Below are positions 1 through 6,283 of a stretch of DNA of 7,400 bases, one piece after another (positions within the stretch are counted from its first letter, which is position 1; each line of letters starts with the position of its first letter). This DNA is from Rhizobiaceae bacterium. GTDB lineage: Bacteria; Pseudomonadota; Alphaproteobacteria; Rhizobiales; Rhizobiaceae. Location of the stretch: contig SCRB01001035.1 of the NCBI GenBank assembly GCA_004299545.1, positions 1 through 7,400 of the forward strand, in the 5' to 3' direction. Under the pieces are notes generated by a model, which saw nothing but the letters and a program-made list of their open reading frames with translations, did not search any database and was not told where the DNA came from. A program made the position numbers and the translations under genes.

Positions 1-434
1 CACACGCCCAGCGCCTCATGCCGCGTATACCCGAAAGAGCCGCCGAGTTCGACGAAGTCGCCGTTGAAGGAGGCGACGGCGCTGCCCAGATATTCGAGCG
101 CATCCGCGGCGGAAGCCGGATCGGCGACCAGCGTTTCCTGGATTGCCTTGCCGGTGTCGAGCGTTTCGAGCCGCGCCAGTTCCTTGTTCCTTTCGCGCAG
201 GAGGTCCGCCGCGCGCCGCAGGATGCGGCCGCGCTCGACAGGCTTCTTTCGCGCCCACTCGGCCTGCGCCGCGCGGGCGGCCTCGACAGCCAGTTCGATA
301 ATATTGGGTGTCGCCGAATACAGGCGCGCGATCGTCTCGCCCGTTGCTGGATAAATCACCTCCAGAGGCCGGCCCTGATCGTCCTCGATGAAACGGCCGT
401 TGACGTAATGCGAGGCTTTCGGCTGTGCTTTCAT
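1..434 (-). CDS. betB: Betaine aldehyde dehydrogenase, N-terminal part (runs off left edge)
   Basis: This is the last bet gene visible, and the second oxidation step: NAD(P)-dependent conversion of betaine aldehyde to glycine betaine in the cytoplasm. Only the first 144 codons plus two bases are in the window. The frame is open from an ATG at 434 to the edge. The protein starts [15 protein letters not shown] and contains the aldehyde-dehydrogenase N-terminal blocks [11 protein letters not shown] (about residues 29-38), [12 protein letters not shown] (about 90-101) and [10 protein letters not shown] (about 123-132). These match my memory of rhizobial BetB closely. The catalytic Cys and Glu and most of the NAD-binding fold lie outside the window, so intactness cannot be judged. 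A GGGAG Shine-Dalgarno candidate at 447-451 is 12 nt from the ATG, rather far. The gene follows betA after a 52-nt gap, the widest spacing in the operon. Other ALDH-family members are possible by sequence, but the bet context settles the name. Confidence 0.93.
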   Translation of the reverse strand, partial: MKAQPKASHYVNGRFIEDDQGRPLEVIYPATGETIARLYSATPNIIELAVEAARAAQAEWARKKPVERGRILRRAADLLRERNKELARLETLDTGKAIQETLVADPASAADALEYLGSAVASFNGDFVELGGSFGYTRHEALGV

Positions 435-486
435 GATGATCTCGAACTCCCGAAATTTCTCGAGCATACACGAGAGCGGTGAGAAT

Positions 487-2148
487 TCACCGGTCGCTCT
501 CGCGCCAGCGCGGGTTGATCCACGGTTCCTGGTTGGACGAGGGAAGTGGCGGTTTTCCGAGAATATGGTCCGCCGCCTTCTCGCCTGTCATGATCGAGGG
601 GCCGTTCAGATTACCGTTGGTGATGCGCGGGAAGATGGAGGAATCCGCGACTCGCAAACCCTCGACGCCGATCACCCGGCATTCCGGATCGACGACGCTA
701 AACGGATCGTCGGCGCGCCCCATCCGGCAGGTGCCGCAGGGGTGGTACGCGCTTTCGACATGCTCGCGGATGAAATCGTCAAGCGCCTCGTCGGATTGAA
801 CGGTCGCTCCCGGCGCGATTTCCACGCCGCGATAGGGGTCGAAGGCGGCCTGCCCGAAGATCTCGCGCGTCAGGCGGATGCAATGGCGGAAATCGGCCCA
901 ATCATCCGGATGTTCCATATAATTGAAGCGGATCAGTGGCTTGGCCTTCGGATCGGCTGAGCGGAGCGTAACCGATCCGCGTGATTTCGACCGCATCGGC
1001 CCGACATGCGCCTGGAAACCATGTGTCTTGGCAGCCGCCTTGCCGTCATAGCGGATGGCGACCGGCAGGAAATGATATTGGATATCCGGGTACGCCACGC
1101 CGGCGTTCGAGCGCACGAACGCTGCCGCCTCGAAATGGTTCGAGGCACCGAGGCCCGTCTTGAAGAACAGCCACTGCGCCCCGATCAACGCCTTGGGGAA
1201 TAGGCCGAGTTTGGAATAGAGCGTGATCGGCTGGGTCGCGGCCTGCTGGATGTAAAGCTCCAGATGGTCCTGCAAATTCCGCCCGACGCCCGGCCTGCCG
1301 GCGATGACGGCGATCCCTTGCTCCTTGAGATGCGCCGCCGGCCCGATGCCGGAAAGCATCAACAGCTTCGGCGAGTTGATCGAGGATGCGGCAACAATGA
1401 CTTCCCGCCGCGCCCTGATCGTCCGGACGTGTCCTCCCGCCTCGATCTCGACGCCGGTCGCGCGTTTACCCTCGATGACAATACGCCGGGCGAAGCCCTT
1501 GACGAGACTCACATTCGACCGCTTCAGTGCCGGCCTGAGATAGGCGTTGGCGGCGGACCAGCGGCGGCCCTTGTGGATGGTCTGCTCCATCCAGCCGAAG
1601 CCTTCCTGCTTTGAGCCGTTATAGTCTTCGGTGGTCTCGAAGCCCGCCTCGCGTCCGGCTTCGATAAAGGCCTGGAAAAGAGGATTCTTGCGCGCACCGC
1701 GCTGGACATGGAGCGGGCCGTCCGTACCGCGCCAGCCGGCCTCACCGCCATGGCTGTGCTCCATGCGCTTGAAATAGGGGAGCACGTCGGCATAGGTCCA
1801 GCCCGCCGCGCCCTGTTCGGCCCAATGGTCGAAATCGCGGGCGTGACCGCGTACATAGACCATGCCATTGATGGAAGACGAACCGCCGATCACCTTGCCG
1901 CGCGGCGTCGCCAGCACGCGGCTGCCGAGATGCGGCTCGGGCTCCGTTTGAAAGCCCCAGTCATAACGCGGCATGTTGAGCGGGATCGACAGCGCCGCCG
2001 GCATCTGGATGAGCGGCCCGGCGTCGGTGCCTCCATATTCGATGACGATGACGGAGTGCCTGCCGTCCTCCGACAGGCGATAAGCCATTGCCGATCCGGC
2101 GGAGCCGGAGCCAATGATGACGAAATCGGCCTCAGGACGTCCTGTCAC
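487..2148 (-). CDS. betA: Choline dehydrogenase (GMC oxidoreductase)
   Basis: BetA oxidises choline to betaine aldehyde using FAD and passes electrons to the respiratory chain, so it is normally membrane-associated. The chosen start is a GTG at 2148, giving 553 aa, close to the family's usual length of about 550. The open frame continues upstream, but that stretch overlaps the GST gene in another frame and has no BetA-like sequence. The GTG falls just before the FAD-binding beta strand. Visible motifs are the Rossmann GxGxxG in [19 protein letters not shown] (about 9-27), the first GMC signature around [15 protein letters not shown] (about 88-102), the second around [18 protein letters not shown] (about 253-270), and the C-terminal active-site region [10 protein letters not shown] (about 468-477, His469 the likely base). 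The C-terminal [20 protein letters not shown] block is at about 511-530. Nothing looks truncated or frameshifted. The start overlaps the GST stop as GTGA, which suggests translational coupling. Confidence 0.96.
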   Translation of the reverse strand: MTGRPEADFVIIGSGSAGSAMAYRLSEDGRHSVIVIEYGGTDAGPLIQMPAALSIPLNMPRYDWGFQTEPEPHLGSRVLATPRGKVIGGSSSINGMVYVRGHARDFDHWAEQGAAGWTYADVLPYFKRMEHSHGGEAGWRGTDGPLHVQRGARKNPLFQAFIEAGREAGFETTEDYNGSKQEGFGWMEQTIHKGRRWSAANAYLRPALKRSNVSLVKGFARRIVIEGKRATGVEIEAGGHVRTIRARREVIVAASSINSPKLLMLSGIGPAAHLKEQGIAVIAGRPGVGRNLQDHLELYIQQAATQPITLYSKLGLFPKALIGAQWLFFKTGLGASNHFEAAAFVRSNAGVAYPDIQYHFLPVAIRYDGKAAAKTHGFQAHVGPMRSKSRGSVTLRSADPKAKPLIRFNYMEHPDDWADFRHCIRLTREIFGQAAFDPYRGVEIAPGATVQSDEALDDFIREHVESAYHPCGTCRMGRADDPFSVVDPECRVIGVEGLRVADSSIFPRITNGNLNGPSIMTGEKAADHILGKPPLPSSNQEPWINPRWRESDR

Positions 2149-2780
2149 TTCGCCCTCAAGCTTTCGTAGGAAACCATGACGTGCCGGGCGAAAGCCGGCC
2201 GTTGTGTCAGGCGCTTGTAGTAAGCGTCGAGACGGGGCGTCTCTGCCTTCTCGAAGGGAAGCGTCATGTAACGGTAGAGCAAGGCGCCCACTGCAATATC
2301 GGCGAAGGTGAATGCCGCCCCATCGAGATAGGGTCCTTCGCCCAGACGGTCGTCGAGTATCCTGGCGAGACGCCCGACCTCCCTGGCGGCCCCGGCGATG
2401 GCGGCAGGCTTGCGATCCGCTTCGCGCATGCGCACAAGCTGGATGAAGATATTCAGCACGGCTGGCGAGAAAGTGACCTTGCCCCATTCCGCCCATTGGT
2501 CGAGAGAGGCCCGCTTCGCCGGATCTTTCGGCCAGAACCCCTCTTCGCCGTAGCGCGCCGCGAGATAGCGCATGATCGCGACGCTTTCGAAAAGGGTCAC
2601 GTCGCCATCCTGAAGCACAGGGACGAGTCCGTTCGGGTTCATCGCGCGATATTCCGGCGTATCGGTGCCGCCGAAGCTGCCGCCGACATCGAGCCGGCGG
2701 TGTTCGAGGCCAAGTTCGCCAACCGTCCACATGACAAGCTGGACGTTGGACGACGTGGCGCGACCGTGGACCGTGATCAT
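2145..2780 (-). CDS. Glutathione S-transferase family protein inside the bet operon
   Basis: A complete 211-aa cytosolic GST, the usual family length. The N-terminal thioredoxin-like domain (about 1-80) has GRATSSNVQ, where Ser10 or Ser11 is the likely glutathione-activating residue. It also has NPNGLVPVL with the cis-proline (about 48-56) and [14 protein letters not shown], the gamma-Glu contact and following helix (about 65-78). The alpha-helical C-terminal domain includes the N-capping region [16 protein letters not shown] (about 156-171). The ATG at 2780 is one base after the betC stop, with a GAGGAG ribosome site within the last betC codons. The 3' end overlaps betA by four bases. It is therefore almost certainly co-transcribed and coupled with choline-sulfate/choline oxidation genes. 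Its substrate is unknown; detoxifying betaine aldehyde or oxidative by-products is only a guess. The family is broad, so no finer class or symbol is assigned. Confidence 0.93.
   Translation of the reverse strand: MITVHGRATSSNVQLVMWTVGELGLEHRRLDVGGSFGGTDTPEYRAMNPNGLVPVLQDGDVTLFESVAIMRYLAARYGEEGFWPKDPAKRASLDQWAEWGKVTFSPAVLNIFIQLVRMREADRKPAAIAGAAREVGRLARILDDRLGEGPYLDGAAFTFADIAVGALLYRYMTLPFEKAETPRLDAYYKRLTQRPAFARHVMVSYESLRAK
2153..2157 (-). promoter_or_regulatory. Ribosome binding site that decides the betA GTG start
   Basis: On the minus strand GAGGG lies four bases before the GTG at 2148-2146, inside the 3' end of the GST gene. With the next in-frame ATG lying after the Rossmann glycines (residue 21), it makes the GTG the only sensible betA start. 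The spacing is a little short, and ribosomes terminating at the overlapping TGA (2147-2145) may help re-initiation. Confidence 0.6.
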
Positions 2781-2781
2781 T

Positions 2782-4302
2782 TCATTCTCCTCTGGGGAAG
2801 CGTTTTTCGTTCTCGATCGTGTCGAGGTTCATGTGATTGCGCATGTAGCGTTCCGACGCCTTTTGCAGCGGCTGGAAATCCCACGGGTAATAGGCGCCGT
2901 TGCGAAGCGCGGGATAGACGACCCAGCGCCTTGCCTGGCTCTCGCGCACAGCGGCGTCGAAGGCCGCCATATTCCAGCGCGCACGCACCTTCGCCATGTA
3001 ACCGGCGACGAGCGGCGCATTGGCGGGGTCTTCGACGAGATTGATGGTTTCGTGAGGGTCCGATTCGAGATCAAACAGTTGCGGCGGATCGATCTCGCAA
3101 TGGACGAATTTGTATTTGCCGTCGCGGATCGCCACCATCGGCGCATAGGAACCTTCGGCCGCATATTCCATCAGCGCCGGTTCGCTGCGGCCATTGCCTG
3201 CCATCAGCGGCAGAAGCGACTGCCCGTCCGTCCACGGCATGATCGCCTCCATGCCGATGCCGGCGAGATCGCAAAGCGTGGGCAGTATATCGAGATTGGA
3301 GACAGGGGCGGTGAACGCGCCGCTTGTGACGCCCGGCCCGGCGATCATCAGCGGGACGCGCGCCGAGCCCTCGTAGAAGTTCATCTTGAACCAGAGGCCC
3401 CGTTCGCCCAGCATATCGCCATGGTCCGAGCAGAACAGGATGATCGTGTCGTCGAGCATCCGCGTCGCCTTCAGGACGGTGAGGATTTCGCCGATCTTGT
3501 CGTCGAGATAGCTGATATTGGCGAAATAGCCGCGACGCGACCGGCGGACATTCTCCTGCGTGATCGAATAGCTGGCATAGTCGCTGGCGAGATAAAGCCG
3601 TTTCGAGTGCGCGTCCTGCTCTTCATAGGGGATGAAACCGACTTCCGGCTGGAGGGCAGGGCAGTCTTCGTAAAGGTCCCAATATTTGCGCCGCGCCACG
3701 TAAGGGTCGTGCGGATGGGTGAAGGAGACCGTCAGGCACCATGGCTGCCTTGAAGACCGGTCCGACACCCGCGCCAGTTGATAGAGCTTCTGCACCGCAT
3801 GGAAGGCGACCTCGTCGTCATATTCCATCTGGTTGCTGATTTCCGCGATGCCCGCGCCGGTGACGGAGCCGAGGTTGTGATACCACCAGTCGATGCGCTC
3901 GCCGGGCTTGCGATAGTCGGGCGTCCAGCCGAAATCGGCCGGATAGATGTCGGTCGTCAGACGTTCCTCGAAACCATGAAGCTGGTCCGGCCCGACGAAG
4001 TGCATCTTGCCCGACAGACAGGTGTGGTAGCCGGCAGCGCGCAGATGGTGCGCGTAGGTCGGAATGGCCGAAGCAAACTCCGCCGCATTGTCGTAGACGC
4101 CCGTCCTCGACGGCAGTTGTCCGCTCATGAAGGAGGCGCGGCCGGGCGCGCAAAGCGGCGAGGCGGTGTAATTGTTGGCGAAACGCGCCGAGCGTCCGGC
4201 GAGTGCCCTCAGATGCGGGACATGCAGGAACCCCGCCGGCCCGTCGGGGAACAGCGTTCCGTTCAATTGATCGACCATGATGATGAGGATATTGGCCGGC
4301 AT
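2782..4302 (-). CDS. betC: Choline sulfatase
   Basis: BetC hydrolyses choline-O-sulfate to choline and sulfate, feeding betaine synthesis and supplying sulfur and carbon. The 506-aa protein is full length for the family. The N-terminal alkaline-phosphatase-like fold begins NILIIMVDQLN (Asp11 a likely metal ligand). The sulfatase signature SPLCAPGRASFMSG has Cys51 in a CxPxR context, the residue converted to formylglycine in type I sulfatases. Further active-site elements are GKMHF (about 98-102), THPHDPY (about 195-201) and the metal-binding CSDHGDMLGE (about 291-300). The C-terminal block with RRWVVYPALRNGAYYPWDF and QKASERYMRNHM is typical of choline sulfatases rather than general arylsulfatases. 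The ATG at 4302 is two bases after the betI stop, with GGGGA at 4311-4315 eight bases upstream. It carries no signal peptide, consistent with a cytoplasmic enzyme. The formylglycine-generating enzyme it needs is not in this window. Confidence 0.97.
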   Translation of the reverse strand: MPANILIIMVDQLNGTLFPDGPAGFLHVPHLRALAGRSARFANNYTASPLCAPGRASFMSGQLPSRTGVYDNAAEFASAIPTYAHHLRAAGYHTCLSGKMHFVGPDQLHGFEERLTTDIYPADFGWTPDYRKPGERIDWWYHNLGSVTGAGIAEISNQMEYDDEVAFHAVQKLYQLARVSDRSSRQPWCLTVSFTHPHDPYVARRKYWDLYEDCPALQPEVGFIPYEEQDAHSKRLYLASDYASYSITQENVRRSRRGYFANISYLDDKIGEILTVLKATRMLDDTIILFCSDHGDMLGERGLWFKMNFYEGSARVPLMIAGPGVTSGAFTAPVSNLDILPTLCDLAGIGMEAIMPWTDGQSLLPLMAGNGRSEPALMEYAAEGSYAPMVAIRDGKYKFVHCEIDPPQLFDLESDPHETINLVEDPANAPLVAGYMAKVRARWNMAAFDAAVRESQARRWVVYPALRNGAYYPWDFQPLQKASERYMRNHMNLDTIENEKRFPRGE

Positions 4303-4304
4303 CG

Positions 4305-4892
4305 TTATGTTCCCCGCGATTGCAGCTTGGTTTCGAGATAGTCTTCGACAAGGCGGACCGCCGAGACGGTATCGGGCGTATCTTCCTTCAGCGCGCGGCG
4401 GATATAGAGCCCGTCGATCAGGGCCGCGATCCCCTCGGCGGCGACAATGGCATCTTCCGCCGCCAGCAAATGCCTGAGTCCGCTCATCAGGTCGGAATGA
4501 AGCCGCCTGGCATAGACGCGCAGGAGACGCCGCATGGCGGGCGATTTCTGCGCCTCGACATAGAAGGCGAGCCAGGCGCCTACCGTTTCGGGCTGGAATT
4601 GCGAGGCCGAAAAGCTGACCGCGATGACGGCGGAAACCCGGTCTCGTGCCGTCCGCGCCGTTTTGAGCGCCTCGCGCGCTTCCGAGGCCAGTTCGGCGAG
4701 GAGATGCCGCATCGTGGCTTGCAGGAGATCGTCCTTGGCGCCGAAATAATGATGGGCGAGTGCCGAGGAGACACCGGCGCGCCCTGCGATCTGCGACATG
4801 GTGACGTCGAGCCCGCCGCGTTCTCCGATAGTGGAGATAGCAGCGTCGATCAGCGCACGGCGGCGCACAGGTTCCATTCCGACTTTGGGCAC
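4305..4892 (-). CDS. betI: BetI, TetR-family choline-responsive repressor
   Basis: BetI represses bet genes and is relieved by choline. The start is a GTG at 4892 giving 195 aa, the normal BetI length, with a GAGG ribosome site eight bases upstream. The sequence opens (V/M)[18 protein letters not shown], near-identical to the conserved BetI N terminus; a shorter start at Met6 would remove conserved residues. The TetR helix-turn-helix spans about residues 31-58, [21 protein letters not shown] followed by KDDLL. The ligand-binding core includes the conserved [18 protein letters not shown] (about 99-116) and, nearer the C terminus, the BetI-like [14 protein letters not shown]. It is first in the minus-strand operon and lies next to a palindromic candidate operator, so it probably represses its own operon. 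It is divergent from the thiolase gene and might affect it as well, but that is inference. Confidence 0.97.
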   Translation of the reverse strand: MPKVGMEPVRRRALIDAAISTIGERGGLDVTMSQIAGRAGVSSALAHHYFGAKDDLLQATMRHLLAELASEAREALKTARTARDRVSAVIAVSFSASQFQPETVGAWLAFYVEAQKSPAMRRLLRVYARRLHSDLMSGLRHLLAAEDAIVAAEGIAALIDGLYIRRALKEDTPDTVSAVRLVEDYLETKLQSRGT

Positions 4893-4917
4893 TGGCCGAA
4901 CCTCGCTTTCATTCGTG

Positions 4918-4946
4918 AGCTTATTTTTTATTGACTAGTCAATCAA
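4918..4946 (-). promoter_or_regulatory. Candidate promoter of the bet operon
   Basis: Reading the minus strand, TTGATT (4946-4941) could be a -35 element and TAAGCT (4923-4918) a weak -10 element, 17 bases apart. The palindrome covers the -35 element and most of the spacer, which is where a repressor site would be expected. The -10 match is poor (three of six consensus bases), so the exact promoter is uncertain. Confidence 0.3.
4927..4946. promoter_or_regulatory. Probable BetI operator (palindrome)
   Basis: The 20 bases form an inverted repeat with a single mismatched pair. The inner 14 bases, ATTGACTAGTCAAT at 4930-4943, are perfectly palindromic. The site lies 35 bases upstream of the betI start in an AT-rich patch of an otherwise GC-rich region. 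Its TTGATTGA/TCAATAAA arms resemble the AT-rich TTGATTG...TCAAT style of BetI sites as I remember them, so autorepression of the bet operon is the simplest reading. A role for the divergent thiolase gene is possible. Actual binding is not shown by the sequence. Confidence 0.7.
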
Positions 4947-4951
4947 CAAAA

Positions 4952-5018
4952 AATCGGACTGCTGGCAGAATGGCCGAGCCTTTACGCCGCTGCCTCGACA
5001 CTCCATCTTAATCGGACT
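4952..5018. repeat. 9-bp direct repeat in the betI-thiolase intergenic region
   Basis: AATCGGACT occurs at 4952-4960 and again at 5010-5018, 58 bases apart in the same orientation. The first copy adjoins the betI palindrome and the second is about 47 bases before the thiolase start. It could be a paired activator site for the thiolase, or coincidence; nothing in the sequence decides this. Confidence 0.4.
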
Positions 5019-5064
5019 ATTCAACCTTTATCGCGCCGACGCGTGGCGAACGGGAGAAGTTGTG

Positions 5065-6231
5065 ATGACGGGATGTATCGTGGGCTGGGCGCATCTGCCC
5101 TTCGGCAAGCTCGAAAACGAGACGGTCGAGAGCATGATCGTCCGCGTCACCAACCAGGCGCTCGACCATGCCGGCATCGGCCCGGAAGATGTGGACGAGA
5201 TCGTCCTCGGTCATTTCAACGGCGGGTTTTCCCCGCAGGATTTTACGGCGAGCCTCGTGCTCCAGGCGGATGACAGGCTGCGCTTCAAGCCGGCGACCCG
5301 TGTCGAGAATGCCTGCGCGACAGGCTCGGCCGCTGTCCGGCAGGGGCTCCGCGCCATCGACGCGCATGCTGCGCGCATCGTGCTGGTGGTCGGCGTTGAG
5401 CAGATGACGAAGACGCCGGGGCCGGAAATCGGCAAAAATTTGCTCAAGGCCTCCTATCTGCCGGAGGATGGCGACATTCCGGCCGGCTTCGCCGGTGTCT
5501 TCGGCAAGATCGCTCAAGGCTATTTCCAGCGCCACGGCGACCAGTCGGACGCGCTGGCGACGATCGCGGCGAAGAACCACGCCAATGGCGTCGAGAACCC
5601 CTATGCACAGATGCGTAAGGACCTCGGCTACGATTTTTGCCGGCACGAAAGCGACAAGAATCCCTTCGTCGCCGGACCGCTGAAGCGCACCGACTGCTCG
5701 CTCGTCTCCGACGGCGCCGCGGCGATCGTTCTGGCCGACACGCAGACGGCGCTGTCCATGCGCCGCGCGGTGGCGTTCCGCGCCAACGAGCATGTGCAGG
5801 ACTTCCTGCCCATGTCGAAGCGCGACATCCTTCTCTTCGATGGCTGCGAGGAAGCCTGGAACCGCGCTTTGAAGAATGCGGGGATTGCGCTCGACGACCT
5901 GTCGCTGGTCGAGACGCATGACTGCTTCACCATCGCCGAACTGATCGAATATGAGGCGATGGGGCTGGCACCGCGCGGCGGGGGCGCGAAAGTGGCACTT
6001 GAACGCCAGACGGCCAAGGACGGCCGCCTTCCGGTCAATCCGTCCGGCGGCCTGAAAGCGAAGGGCCACCCGATCGGCGCGACCGGAGTATCCATGCACG
6101 CGCTCTGTTCCATGCAACTGACCGGCGAGGCCGGCGGCATGCAGATCCCCGGTGCGACGTTGGCCGGCATCTTCAACATGGGCGGCGCGGCGGTCGCGAA
6201 TTACGTCTCCATTCTCGAACGCATCAAATAG
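5065..6231 (+). CDS. SCP-x/lipid-transfer-type thiolase (acetyl-CoA acetyltransferase family)
   Basis: A complete 388-aa thiolase-fold protein, predicted to cleave or form a 3-ketoacyl-CoA thioester in the cytoplasm. The nucleophilic Cys84 sits in VENACATGSAA. Other active-site blocks are ETHDCFTIAE (His285-Asp-Cys-Phe288), NPSGGLKAKGHPIGATG (about 325-341, His335) and the C-terminal FNMGGAAVANY (about 370-380). An HDCF motif in place of NEAF, with no C-terminal CxG cysteine, points to the SCP-x/lipid-transfer subgroup rather than classical PhaA/AtoB thiolases; in that subgroup the HDCF Cys is thought to replace the missing one. The ATG at 5065 is chosen over the adjacent GTG at 5062 because GGAG at 5053-5056 gives better spacing. 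The gene is divergent from betI and has no DUF35 OB-fold partner next to it, often seen with such thiolases. Its substrate cannot be read from the sequence; a link to betaine or carnitine catabolism is speculative. Confidence 0.9.
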   Translation: MTGCIVGWAHLPFGKLENETVESMIVRVTNQALDHAGIGPEDVDEIVLGHFNGGFSPQDFTASLVLQADDRLRFKPATRVENACATGSAAVRQGLRAIDAHAARIVLVVGVEQMTKTPGPEIGKNLLKASYLPEDGDIPAGFAGVFGKIAQGYFQRHGDQSDALATIAAKNHANGVENPYAQMRKDLGYDFCRHESDKNPFVAGPLKRTDCSLVSDGAAAIVLADTQTALSMRRAVAFRANEHVQDFLPMSKRDILLFDGCEEAWNRALKNAGIALDDLSLVETHDCFTIAELIEYEAMGLAPRGGGAKVALERQTAKDGRLPVNPSGGLKAKGHPIGATGVSMHALCSMQLTGEAGGMQIPGATLAGIFNMGGAAVANYVSILERIK

Positions 6232-6257
6232 GCGGCGTTCGGGCCGCGAAAGCCTCG

Positions 6258-6280
6258 GGCTGTCCTTCGCTGGAGCAGCC
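6258..6280. terminator. Weak stem-loop between convergent genes
   Basis: GGCTGTCC (6258-6265) can pair with GGAGCAGCC (6272-6280), an eight-pair stem with one bulged G and a six-base loop. It lies in the 52-base gap between the thiolase stop and the end of the convergent beta-helix gene, where a terminator is expected. There is no run of T on either side, so rho-independent activity is doubtful. Confidence 0.3.
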
Positions 6281-6283
6281 GGG

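Noticed and set aside
441..464. Small inverted repeat CTCGA...TCGAG in the betA-betB gap, with the betB ribosome site in the loop
   Set aside because: The stem is only five pairs with a 14-base loop; too weak to call a terminator or a translation-control hairpin.
16..471. Minus-strand 151-aa open frame at the left edge
   Set aside because: It is a different frame over betB. The betB frame from 434 to the edge has clear aldehyde dehydrogenase sequence, while this one is Arg/Gly-rich with no recognisable family.
2149..2730. A 194-residue upstream in-frame extension of BetA, making a 747-aa protein
   Set aside because: It lies out of frame over the well-supported GST gene, is rich in Arg and low-complexity like antisense or off-frame GC-rich reading, and has no BetA-family counterpart. 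The GTG at 2148 with GAGGG upstream gives the normal length.
2665..3753. Plus-strand 362-aa open frame
   Set aside because: It is antisense to betC and the start of the GST gene, both with clear domain motifs. Long stop-free antisense frames are expected in GC-rich DNA, and its translation shows no recognisable domain.
5017..6117. Minus-strand 366-aa open frame
   Set aside because: It mirrors the thiolase gene on the opposite strand, has no family resemblance, and the thiolase motifs are unambiguous.
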